Assembly (NCBI GenBank): GCA_023399095.1
Contig: JAEWQS010000114.1
Coordinates: forward strand, 1 to 41,784
From: Bacillota bacterium
GTDB taxonomy: Bacteria > Bacillota > Clostridia > Christensenellales > SZUA-584
Direction: 5' to 3'
Length of the DNA: 41,784 bases
How positions within the stretch are numbered: position 1 is the first letter of the stretch; the number at the start of each line of letters is the position of its first letter. A model generated the notes under the pieces. The model ran no database searches and was not told the DNA's origin. It saw only the letters and a program-made list of their open reading frames with translations. Positions 30,247-38,015 of the stretch are shown here, one piece after another. Made by a program: the position numbers and the translations under genes.

Positions 30247-31674
30247 ATGAAAGGTGATGATATGAGGAGTATTGACACCAGATGGAACCTGCTACAGGAG
30301 AACGACTACAAGTTTTCTTTTCAGAATGTGGAGGAGCCTCAGCTTTTCCGCGATATGTTTGATTATGAATCGGTACCCAAGATCGCATTTAACCATCGCG
30401 TTGTTCCCATGCGCATGCCTGAGGATATATGGATCACGGATACCACGTTTCGCGATGGACAGCAGTCGCGCACACCGTTTACGGTGAAACAGGTTATCGA
30501 TGTCTACAAAATGCTGCACCGACTTGGTGGGCCAAAGGGCCTCATTCGTCAGAGCGAATTCTTTGTGTATACACAGAAAGATAAGGAAGCGCTGCAAGCG
30601 TGTCTTGATCTTGGCTATGAGTTCCCCGAGGTTACCGCGTGGATTCGCGCCAGCCAGAAGGATTTTGAGCTTGCCAAAGCGTTCGGCATCAAGGAAACAG
30701 GCATCCTTATGAGCTGTTCGGATTATCACATCTTTAAAAAGATGAACTTAACCCGCAAACAGGCGATGGAGAAATACTTAGGCATCGTTAAAATGGCAAT
30801 CGATTATGGTATCAAACCTCGCTGCCACTTTGAGGATATCACGCGTGCTGATTACTATGGTTTCGTCATTCCGTTCGCGGATGAGCTCATGAAGATCATG
30901 CAGAATACAGGTGTGCCCATCAAGATCCGCATGTGCGACACCTTAGGCTACGGCATCACATATCCGGGCGCGGCACTGCCGCGCAGTGTACAGGGTATCG
31001 TTTACGGCCTGCATCAATACTCCGGATTCCCGTCTGAGCTGCTTGAATGGCACGGTCATAACGACTTCTATAAAGTCGTGACAAATTCGGCCACGGCATG
31101 GCTTTATGGTGCGTCGTCGGTCAACTGCTCTGTGCTGGGTATCGGTGAACGTACAGGTAACTGTCCGATAGAGGCGATGGTGATGGAATACTGCGGCCTC
31201 AAAGGTACGACAGACGGCATGGATCTTTCCGTGATCACCGAGTTGGGTGAATACTTTGAAAATGTGCTAAGCACCGAGATCGGCCCGAGAACACCTTTTG
31301 TGGGACGTAATTTCAACTCGACACGTGCGGGCATTCATGCGGACGGCCTTTTGAAGGACGAGGAGATATACAACATATTCAACACGGAAAAGCTGCTTAA
31401 CCGTCCGGTGACGGTGGCAGTGGATGCCCATTCGGGGCTTGCAGGCATTGCGCACTGGATCAACGCGCATTTCAAGCTTAAAGGCGATTCAGCAATGGGC
31501 AAGCAGGAACCGCTTGTGATTACGATAAAAACTGAGGTGGACAAAGAATTCGCCGCCGGTCGAACCACCGCTTTTGGCGATGAAGAGCTTGAGACGATTA
31601 TCCGCGAAGTGGATGAAACCGCGTATATCGCGCTTTGCCATCACCGCAAAAGCCTGCTCGCAAAAGAAGCGTAA
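30247..31674 (+). CDS. HMGL-like acyltransferase, probable Re-type citrate synthase
   Basis: The 475-residue protein belongs to the 2-isopropylmalate/homocitrate synthase family: TTFRDGQQSRTPF at the start of the TIM barrel, the long IRQSEFFVYTQKDKEAL block, RCHFEDITRADYYGF, CDTLGYGITYPGAALPRS, EWHGHNDF and LGIGERTGNCPIEAM. These longer blocks, and the lack of the leucine-binding LeuA C-terminal domain, match the Re-citrate synthases described from Clostridium kluyveri and relatives, rather than LeuA proper. That enzyme makes citrate from acetyl-CoA and oxaloacetate with opposite stereochemistry, in strict anaerobes. Of three in-frame ATGs, the one at 30247 has AAAGGGGA at good distance; 30229 and 30262 are alternatives. 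Substrate is inferred. Confidence 0.75.
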   Translation: MKGDDMRSIDTRWNLLQENDYKFSFQNVEEPQLFRDMFDYESVPKIAFNHRVVPMRMPEDIWITDTTFRDGQQSRTPFTVKQVIDVYKMLHRLGGPKGLIRQSEFFVYTQKDKEALQACLDLGYEFPEVTAWIRASQKDFELAKAFGIKETGILMSCSDYHIFKKMNLTRKQAMEKYLGIVKMAIDYGIKPRCHFEDITRADYYGFVIPFADELMKIMQNTGVPIKIRMCDTLGYGITYPGAALPRSVQGIVYGLHQYSGFPSELLEWHGHNDFYKVVTNSATAWLYGASSVNCSVLGIGERTGNCPIEAMVMEYCGLKGTTDGMDLSVITELGEYFENVLSTEIGPRTPFVGRNFNSTRAGIHADGLLKDEEIYNIFNTEKLLNRPVTVAVDAHSGLAGIAHWINAHFKLKGDSAMGKQEPLVITIKTEVDKEFAAGRTTAFGDEELETIIREVDETAYIALCHHRKSLLAKEA

Positions 31675-31701
31675 GAAGACCAACTTAGAATTAAAAAAAC
31701 T

Positions 31702-31738
31702 GCCCGGTTTGTCCATGTTTGCTCTTTACAAACCGGGC
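31702..31738. repeat. Long hairpin between the Re-citrate synthase gene and the pyr leader
   Basis: GCCCGGTTTGT (31702-31712) and ACAAACCGGGC (31728-31738) are a perfect 11-bp pair with a 15-nt loop. The T-run that a terminator needs is on the minus strand side (complement of 31694-31699), so it fits an antisense terminator better than one for the plus-strand gene. Confidence 0.6.
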
Positions 31739-31766
31739 GGCATATGATACTGTTTTATCAGTAGAT

Positions 31767-31848
31767 CACCTTTAATTCGGTCCAGAGAGTCCGGCAAGGT
31801 TTGAGTATTTTTATGCTAATTAAGCCTTGCCATGTGCAAGGCTTTTTT
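31767..31848 (+). promoter_or_regulatory. PyrR-dependent transcription attenuator of the pyr operon
   Basis: All three parts are visible. The PyrR-binding stem-loop (ACCTT..AAGGT at 31768-31800) carries the conserved TCCAGAGAG loop (31781-31789). The terminator is AAGCCTTGC / GCAAGGCTT (31822-31844) plus T-run. The antiterminator is GGCAAGGTTT (31793-31802), which can pair with AAGCCTTGCC (31822-31831) including one G-U pair. PyrR bound with UMP holds the first loop and lets the terminator form. Confidence 0.93.
31822..31848 (+). terminator. Attenuator terminator upstream of pyrR
   Basis: AAGCCTTGC (31822-31830) and GCAAGGCTT (31836-31844) with a 5-nt loop and a T-run to 31848, 67 nt before pyrR. 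Confidence 0.93.
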
Positions 31849-31915
31849 GATTACGAAGCCTCCGAAAAGCATCGCTTTTTGGGTGTGATACGAAAAATGA
31901 GAGGACGGTGCGAAG

Positions 31916-32455
31916 ATGGACAAGGCGCTCATCATGGACGAGGTTGCGCTCGACCGGGCATTAAAGCGTATCGCGCATGAGATCATCGAGAAAAACAAGG
32001 GTGCAAAGGATGTGGCGCTGATTGGCATTCATCGGCGCGGCGTGCCCATTGCGAAGCGTATTGCGGCGTATATCAACGATTTTGAGGGCATCTGTGTAGA
32101 CATCGGCACGCTGGACATCACATTTTACCGTGACGACCTTTCTTTGCTGGCAGACCATCCGGTGATCAAAGGAACGGATATTGCGTTTGATATCAATAAA
32201 AAAACGGTGGTGCTTTGTGATGACGTGCTGTATACGGGACGCACAGCAAGGGCCGCTCTGGATGCATTGATGGATTTGGGCAGACCCAACTTCATTCAAT
32301 TGGCCGTGATTGTGGACAGGGGTCACAGAGAGCTTCCCATTCGGGCCGACTATGTAGGAAAAAATATTCCCACATCGAAAAACGAAGTTGTCAGCGTCCA
32401 TGTCAAGGAATTTGATGATATGGACAACGTTGTTATCAATGATTTGCCTGTTTAA
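31916..32455 (+). CDS. pyrR: Bifunctional pyr operon regulator / uracil phosphoribosyltransferase
   Basis: The 179-residue protein matches PyrR: it begins MDKALIMDEVALDRALKRIA, as Bacillus PyrR does, and carries the PRPP-binding loop VVLCDDVLYTGRTA (residues 98-111) plus IGIHRRGVPIA (36-46). It binds pyr leader RNA in response to UMP and can make UMP from uracil and PRPP. The ATG at 31916 has a GAGAGGA site some ten bases upstream, a little far. The leader before it contains the full PyrR site. A terminator follows directly. Confidence 0.97.
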   Translation: MDKALIMDEVALDRALKRIAHEIIEKNKGAKDVALIGIHRRGVPIAKRIAAYINDFEGICVDIGTLDITFYRDDLSLLADHPVIKGTDIAFDINKKTVVLCDDVLYTGRTARAALDALMDLGRPNFIQLAVIVDRGHRELPIRADYVGKNIPTSKNEVVSVHVKEFDDMDNVVINDLPV

Positions 32456-32456
32456 A

Positions 32457-32481
32457 CCTTATCGGTGCGATAAGGCTTTTT
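32457..32481 (+). terminator. Terminator between pyrR and pyrP
   Basis: CCTTATC / GATAAGG with a 5-nt loop and a T-run, starting one base after the pyrR stop codon. No second PyrR loop or complementary antiterminator arm (GATAAGG) is seen upstream in this gap, so it looks like plain leaky termination. Confidence 0.85.
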
Positions 32482-32518
32482 TATAGGGAAAACGACATCA
32501 TTTTATATGGAGGGTATT

Positions 32519-33787
32519 ATGGAAAAAGTCAAACAAGGATGGGGTGCAAAATTGGTGCTTGGCTTGCAGCACATGTTTGCCATGTTCGGTGCCACGATCG
32601 TTGTCCCCGCAATCACAGGGCTCGACCCTGCTGTCGCACTGTTTGCTGCTGGCGGCGGCACATTGATCTTTCACTTCATCACCAAGCGCAAGGTGCCTGT
32701 TTTCTTAGGGTCAAGCTTTGCGTTTATGACAGCGATCACTTTTGTGGTACAAAACGAGGGCAAGGAATACGCCACAGGCGCGATCATGGCCGCAGGTGCG
32801 TGCTATCTGCTGTTCGCGCTGCTCGCTAAGGTAATGGGCCCCGATCGCATCAAGAAGCTATTTCCGGCTATTGTGACCGGCCCGGTTATCATCGTCATCG
32901 GCTTGACGCTGGCACCCACAGTCATATTTAATGACATCACGGCTGATTTTGTCGGCGGGCTCCTATGGACGAAATGGGTTGTCGCAGCGTCAGTTGTGTT
33001 CACGGTTGTGATCGTATCGATATTCATTAAGGGCTTTTTCAAGCTACTGCCCATACTTTGCGGACTGGCTGTCGGGTATTTAGTGGCGGTATTGCTCCAC
33101 AATTTTGTGCCTGTTCCGGAAGGAACAACGGCGCTCATGAATTTCTCTCCGTTTGAAACCGCTTCGATCATTCAGCTTCCGAACTTCCATTTGCCCAAAT
33201 TCAGCGCAAGCTCGATACTCATTATGGCGCCGATTTCTATCGCGACATTTATGGAGCATCTTGGCGATGTCACCACCAACGGTGCGGTTGTCGGCAAGAA
33301 CTTCTTTGATGATCCGGGTCTGCACCGCACATTGATCGGTGACGGCATAGCAACGATGTTTGCGGGCCTCATTGGCGGCCCTGCCAACACAACCTACGGC
33401 GAAAACACAGGCGTGCTCGCGGTGACCAAAAATTACAACCCGCAGATATTGCGGCTTGCGGCCTGTTATGCCATCGTGCTTTCGGTCATCGGCTACTTCG
33501 GGGCTTTCCTGCAGACGATACCGGGGCCCATCATCGGCGGCATGAGCATTGTGCTGTTTGGTATGATCGCGTCCATCGGTATCCGCACAATGGCGGAAGC
33601 CAAAGTGGATTTCACAAGCAGCCGGACCCTGCTGATACTCTCCATCACATTGGTTGTGGGTATCGGCGTCACGATTCCGGTGAGTGAAAGCTTCACGGTG
33701 TCGGGCGTGGCGCTTGCGGCGCTGGCCGGTATCATACTCAATGCGGTGCTGCCGGAAAAATTCGATATCAAAAAGGAAAAAGCGTAA
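32519..33787 (+). CDS. pyrP: Uracil permease (NCS2 family)
   Basis: The 422-residue protein is a polytopic membrane transporter of the nucleobase-cation symporter-2/UraA family, with about 12-14 hydrophobic segments. The family blocks GLQHMFAMFGATIVVP (near residues 19-34), FLGSSFAFM, EHLGDVTTNGAVVGKNFFDDPGLHR and GGPANTTYGENTGVLAVT are present. It imports uracil with protons. The ATG at 32519 follows GGAGGG (32509-32514) with short spacing; an ATG at 32507 overlaps that site and is less likely. A terminator-like hairpin follows before pyrB. Confidence 0.95.
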   Translation: MEKVKQGWGAKLVLGLQHMFAMFGATIVVPAITGLDPAVALFAAGGGTLIFHFITKRKVPVFLGSSFAFMTAITFVVQNEGKEYATGAIMAAGACYLLFALLAKVMGPDRIKKLFPAIVTGPVIIVIGLTLAPTVIFNDITADFVGGLLWTKWVVAASVVFTVVIVSIFIKGFFKLLPILCGLAVGYLVAVLLHNFVPVPEGTTALMNFSPFETASIIQLPNFHLPKFSASSILIMAPISIATFMEHLGDVTTNGAVVGKNFFDDPGLHRTLIGDGIATMFAGLIGGPANTTYGENTGVLAVTKNYNPQILRLAACYAIVLSVIGYFGAFLQTIPGPIIGGMSIVLFGMIASIGIRTMAEAKVDFTSSRTLLILSITLVVGIGVTIPVSESFTVSGVALAALAGIILNAVLPEKFDIKKEKA

Positions 33788-33796
33788 CGAACGATT

Positions 33797-33822
33797 AAGG
33801 AGCGGATTCATCCGCTCCTTTT
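33797..33822 (+). terminator. Terminator-like hairpin between pyrP and pyrB
   Basis: AAGGAGCGGA / TCCGCTCCTT with a 4-nt loop and four T in a row, ending 19 nt before the pyrB start. The next bases include the pyrB ribosome site. No PyrR loop is visible nearby, so regulation is uncertain. Confidence 0.8.
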
Positions 33823-33840
33823 AAAAAAGGAAAAGAAACT

Positions 33841-34779
33841 ATGCATTTGTCACAAAAAGATTTGATCGGCCTGTACGACATGCCAGCGGAGGAAATCACA
33901 TACATACTCGATACCGCCGCGACGATGAAGGCCTACTTGCAGCAAAGCGCCAAAAAGATGCCCCATATGCAGGGCAAATCTGTGGTGGCGCTGTTCTATG
34001 AAAACAGCACGCGCACGCGCTTGAGCTTCGAGCTTGCGGCCAAGTTTTTGGGCGCGACGTTCAGCAACCTTGGCGTGTCATCCAGCTCCGTGGCCAAGGG
34101 CGAAACGCTACTGGACACCGGCTACACGATTGAGGCGATGGAGACGGACGTGATTATCATCCGCCATCCTCACGCGGGGGCGCCCAAGCTGCTTGGAGAC
34201 AATTTCTCGGGCAGCGTGATCAACGCGGGAGACGGTATGCATGAGCATCCCACTCAGGCACTGCTTGATATGTTCACGATGCGGGAGCGCTTCGGCAGCG
34301 ACTTAAAGGGGCTTAATGTGTCCATAATCGGTGATATCTGGCACAGCCGCGTAGCGAGAAGCAATCTCTGGGGGCTCAAAAAGCTGGGCGCGAATGTCAC
34401 GCTCTGCGCGCCTCAAACGCTGATGCCGTTTGGCATCGAGACGATGGGAGCACGCGTGACCACCAGCCTTGAGGAAGCGCTGAAAGGCGCAGACGTGGTA
34501 ATGGGGCTGCGCATACAAAAAGAGCGGCTGGAAGGCGCTTTTCTATCGACACTGCGTGAATACCACAACTATTTTGGCGTGAATGAGGATACGCTGGAAA
34601 GATGGTGCGGCAAGGATGTGCTGATTATGCATCCCGGCCCGGTGAACCGCGGCGTGGAGCTTTCCAGCGCGGTTGTGGATGCAGACAACTCGGTGATCAA
34701 CGAGCAGGTGACAAACGGTGTGGCAGTCAGAATGGCGCTGCTGTATCTGCTCACGAGGAGGAAGAATGAAGACGCTTAA
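33841..34779 (+). CDS. pyrB: Aspartate carbamoyltransferase catalytic subunit
   Basis: The 312-residue enzyme joins carbamoyl phosphate to aspartate, the committed step of pyrimidine synthesis. The carbamoyl-phosphate site ENSTRTRLSFE (residues about 54-64) and the HPTQALLDM segment are typical, as is HPGPVNRGVE near the end. No pyrI regulatory subunit is seen, so it is the Gram-positive unregulated form. Its end overlaps pyrC by 14 bp. A terminator-like hairpin lies just before it. Confidence 0.98.
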   Translation: MHLSQKDLIGLYDMPAEEITYILDTAATMKAYLQQSAKKMPHMQGKSVVALFYENSTRTRLSFELAAKFLGATFSNLGVSSSSVAKGETLLDTGYTIEAMETDVIIIRHPHAGAPKLLGDNFSGSVINAGDGMHEHPTQALLDMFTMRERFGSDLKGLNVSIIGDIWHSRVARSNLWGLKKLGANVTLCAPQTLMPFGIETMGARVTTSLEEALKGADVVMGLRIQKERLEGAFLSTLREYHNYFGVNEDTLERWCGKDVLIMHPGPVNRGVELSSAVVDADNSVINEQVTNGVAVRMALLYLLTRRKNEDA

Positions 34780-36040
34780 ATTATGCGGCGGCGAGGTCGT
34801 GAACCCGGCCGGAGAAAAAAAGGGCTGTTTGGATATACTCATAGAAGGTGATCGCATCAAAGCCATCGGCACAGATGTGGGCAGTGCTGACGAAACCATC
34901 GATGTATCGGGTAAGACAGTTTTCCCCGGCTTTATCGATATGCACTGCCACTTAAGAGAACCGGGGCAGGAATACAAGGAAGATATTTCGTCGGGCACGC
35001 GCGCGGCGGCAAAGGGTGGCTACACCGCCATCTGCTGCATGCCAAACACGGTGCCCGCTTTGGATAATGCTGCGGTATGCGCGCTGGTGCTTGCCAAGGC
35101 AAAAAGCGCAGCCACAAAGGTATATCCGGTGGGTGCGGCCACAAAGGGGCTTAAAGGCAGGGAACTCACAGAGATGGGTGAGCTTACCGATATGGGCTGC
35201 ATCGCGTTTTCGGACGACGGACACCCAATTGACAGCGGCGCGGTGATGCTCTCGGCGATGCAGTACGCGCAGACGTTCGGTTCGATCATCATGGCGCATG
35301 AGGAATGCCTTGATTTAAAGGGCAAAGGCGTGATGAATGAAGGCCTCAATTCCACGATCTTAGGGTTGCCCGGTATACCGCGAGCTGCCGAAGAAACGAT
35401 GATCGCGCGGGATCTGATACTTGCGGAAAGCTACGGGCTGTGCGTGCACATCCAGCATGTGTCCACACGCGGCGGCATCACGTTGATTCGCGCCGCCAAG
35501 CAGCGCGGTGTCAATGTGACCTGCGAAAGCGCGCCGCACTACTTTTCGGCGGACGACAGCTGGTGCACAAGTTACGACGCGCGCACCAAGGTAAACCCGC
35601 CGCTTAGGACGAGCGACGATGTCGCGGCTGTCAAGGAAGCGCTGATGGACGGTACCATCGACGCGATCGCGACGGATCACGCGCCGCACCACAAGGACGA
35701 GAAGAACACTGAGTTCGCCCTCGCGGCATTCGGCATCTCCGGCTTTGAGACCGCATTCTCACTCGCGGTGACCAACCTGACACAGGATAAGGACAAGCTA
35801 GCCGCATTGTTCAGCGTCAATCCCGCAAGCATCATCGGCAAGCCGGGCGGTGTGATCAAAGAAGGCGTGCCCGCCGATATAACGGTTGCAGACATGAATG
35901 CCCAATACACGCTGACGGAGCAGAGCCTTGTTTCCAAAGGTAAGAACTCACCGTTTATCGGCTGTGCGCTGCGCGGCGTCGTGACGCACACGATCGTGGA
36001 CGGACGGCTTGTGTATAATGGAGGTCAGTCATGCAAATAG
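34766..36040 (+). CDS. pyrC: Dihydroorotase, class I
   Basis: The 424-residue enzyme closes carbamoyl-aspartate to dihydroorotate. The metal site DMHCHLREPGQEYKED (H-x-H, about residues 57-72) and the later ATDHAPHH with its catalytic aspartate are present, plus GFIDMHCH and a C-terminal VVTHTIVDGRLVYNG. The start at 34766 was chosen because GAGGAGGA precedes it; an open frame reaching back to 34718 is a read-through of pyrB. It overlaps pyrB by 14 bp and pyrF by 10 bp. Confidence 0.97.
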   Translation: MKTLKLCGGEVVNPAGEKKGCLDILIEGDRIKAIGTDVGSADETIDVSGKTVFPGFIDMHCHLREPGQEYKEDISSGTRAAAKGGYTAICCMPNTVPALDNAAVCALVLAKAKSAATKVYPVGAATKGLKGRELTEMGELTDMGCIAFSDDGHPIDSGAVMLSAMQYAQTFGSIIMAHEECLDLKGKGVMNEGLNSTILGLPGIPRAAEETMIARDLILAESYGLCVHIQHVSTRGGITLIRAAKQRGVNVTCESAPHYFSADDSWCTSYDARTKVNPPLRTSDDVAAVKEALMDGTIDAIATDHAPHHKDEKNTEFALAAFGISGFETAFSLAVTNLTQDKDKLAALFSVNPASIIGKPGGVIKEGVPADITVADMNAQYTLTEQSLVSKGKNSPFIGCALRGVVTHTIVDGRLVYNGGQSCK

Positions 36041-36927
36041 ACAAACTGTGCCGTGCGATCAAAGACACACAATGTCCCGTATGCGCGGGGCTGGACACCG
36101 AATACGGCTACTTGACGCCCGAGTATGAATCCACTGCCGACGAACTGACAAACTGTGAAAAAGCAAAGTATGTGTACCAATTCAACTGTGATATAATAGA
36201 CGCAATTGCGGACATTGTGCCGTCTGTCAAGGTGCAGGCGGCGTATTACGAGCAATATGGCGCCGAAGGGTTCCAATGCTTCCTGGATACGATGAAATAC
36301 GCAAGCGATAAAGGGCTTATCGTGATCGCGGACGCGAAAAGAAACGACATCGGTTCAACCGCCAAGGCTTATGCGGAGGCGCACTTGATAAACAGCCCAG
36401 CGGGTTTTCTGACCGTCAACGCATATCTTGGCATCGACGGTATTCAGCCGTTTCTCGAAGCGTGTGACATGACAGGCAAGGGCATATTCGTGCTTGTCAA
36501 AACGTCTAACCCGTCGGGCGGCGAGTTTCAGGACTTAAACGTGGGCGGCAAAAAGCTCTATGAAGCTGTGGCAGACAAGGTCAAGCTTTGGGGCGAGCCG
36601 TATATCGGCAAAAGCGGGTACAGTTCGGTGGGGGGCGTCGTGGGCGCGACCTATCCCTCAGAAGCGCATAAACTGCGCCAGCGTATCCCAACCACGTTCT
36701 TCCTTGTGCCGGGCTATGGTGCACAGGGTGCAGGGGCGGACGATATTGCGGTCAACTTCGATGAAAACGGTCTTGGCGCGGTGGTCAATGCGTCGCGCGG
36801 GCTGCTGCTGGCTTATAAAAAGGAAAAATACGCGCATCTGAACGCGCCGCAGGCGGCGCGTGCGTTCGTATTGGATATGAAACAGGATATAATGTCTGCG
36901 TTATCAAGACGTGGCATAGATTTATAG
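36031..36927 (+). CDS. pyrF: Orotidine-5'-phosphate decarboxylase, long (type 2) form
   Basis: The 298-residue enzyme decarboxylates OMP to UMP. The active-site segment ADAKRNDIGSTA (about residues 99-110) with catalytic Lys and Asp residues is clear. The length and the internal insertions match the type 2 branch found in some Clostridia and Actinobacteria rather than the 240-residue type 1. GGAGG lies at 36020-36024 within the end of pyrC. Its place between pyrC and carA differs from the Bacillus order, where pyrF comes after pyrD near the end. Confidence 0.95.
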   Translation: MQIDKLCRAIKDTQCPVCAGLDTEYGYLTPEYESTADELTNCEKAKYVYQFNCDIIDAIADIVPSVKVQAAYYEQYGAEGFQCFLDTMKYASDKGLIVIADAKRNDIGSTAKAYAEAHLINSPAGFLTVNAYLGIDGIQPFLEACDMTGKGIFVLVKTSNPSGGEFQDLNVGGKKLYEAVADKVKLWGEPYIGKSGYSSVGGVVGATYPSEAHKLRQRIPTTFFLVPGYGAQGAGADDIAVNFDENGLGAVVNASRGLLLAYKKEKYAHLNAPQAARAFVLDMKQDIMSALSRRGIDL

Positions 36928-36947
36928 ATTTCAAGAGAGGGGAAACC

Positions 36948-38015
36948 ATGGCAATACTCACTTTAGAAGACGGCACACGCTTTGAGGGTCAAAGCTTTGG
37001 CGCAAACGCTGATGTCGTCGGCGAGGTCGTGTTCAACACGGGCATGACGGGTTATCAGGAGGTGCTGACCGACCCGTCCTATTGCGGGCAGATCGTTACG
37101 ATGACATACCCGCTGATCGGTAACTACGGCGTGAACGAGATTGACCCGGAGTCAGCAAAACCGCAGGTGAGCGGCTTTATCGCGCGCGAGGTTTGCAACC
37201 AACCCTCCAACTGGCGCAGCGAAGGTGATCTTAGCGAATACCTTGCGAAGAGCGGCATTGTGGGTTTGTGCGGTATTGATACGCGCGCCTTGACGCGTAT
37301 CATCCGCGAAAAAGGCACGATGCGCGGCATCATTACGCAGGGCGAGCCCACGGCGGAGCAGCTTGAAAGTATGCGCGGCTATGTGTGCGATATGCCCGTC
37401 AATCGGGTCACGTGTAAAGAAAAGTATGAGCATTGCGACGGCGACTTGAAGGTGGCTGTGATGGATTTTGGTCTCAAGAAAAACATCGTGCGCAGTCTGG
37501 AAAAGCGCGGCTGTAAGGTGACCGTGTTCCCGGCGAAAACAAGCGCCGAGGAGATACTCGCGGGCGGCTTTGACGGCATCATGCTGACCAACGGACCCGG
37601 AGACCCAAAAGAGAACATCGAGGTCATTGAAAACCTAAAGAAGCTTATCGGCAAAAAGCCGATCTTCGGCATATGCCTTGGGCATCAGTTGCTGGCGCTA
37701 GCCATGGGTGCCGATACAGAGAAGCTTAAATACGGACATCGTGGCGCCAACCATCCCGTGAAGGATTTAAGCAAAGACCGTGTCTATATCACATCCCAGA
37801 ACCACGGCTATACCGTAATAGAGGACACGCTGCCGGTTTGCTGTGAAGTGAGCCACCGCAACTGGAACGACGGCACGGTGGAGGGCATCGGCTATAAAGA
37901 GCAGGACATGTTTACGGTGCAGTTTCATCCCGAAGCGGCGCCCGGCCCGGAAGATACCGCTTATCTGTTTGACGAGTTCTTAGGCCGTATGAGGGACGCG
38001 CATGCCAAAAAATAA
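36948..38015 (+). CDS. carA: Carbamoyl-phosphate synthase small (glutaminase) subunit
   Basis: The 355-residue protein takes ammonia from glutamine for carbamoyl phosphate synthesis. The N-terminal domain includes NTGMTGYQEVLTDPSYCGQI. The class I amidotransferase has the nucleophile cysteine in FGICLGHQLLALAMG and the HPEAAPGPEDT histidine-glutamate pair at the end. It is the pyrimidine-linked copy by position in the pyr operon, although a single enzyme may also serve arginine synthesis, since argGH are in the same window. AGAGGGG precedes the ATG at 36948. It overlaps carB by 14 bp. Confidence 0.97.
   Translation: MAILTLEDGTRFEGQSFGANADVVGEVVFNTGMTGYQEVLTDPSYCGQIVTMTYPLIGNYGVNEIDPESAKPQVSGFIAREVCNQPSNWRSEGDLSEYLAKSGIVGLCGIDTRALTRIIREKGTMRGIITQGEPTAEQLESMRGYVCDMPVNRVTCKEKYEHCDGDLKVAVMDFGLKKNIVRSLEKRGCKVTVFPAKTSAEEILAGGFDGIMLTNGPGDPKENIEVIENLKKLIGKKPIFGICLGHQLLALAMGADTEKLKYGHRGANHPVKDLSKDRVYITSQNHGYTVIEDTLPVCCEVSHRNWNDGTVEGIGYKEQDMFTVQFHPEAAPGPEDTAYLFDEFLGRMRDAHAKK

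Noticed and set aside
30247..31674. Calling the gene leuA (2-isopropylmalate synthase)
   Set aside because: The C-terminal regulatory domain is missing, the internal blocks differ, and no leucine genes are nearby.
32457..32481. Second PyrR attenuator between pyrR and pyrP
   Set aside because: No CAGAGAG loop and no antiterminator arm are present in the gap, so only a terminator is called.
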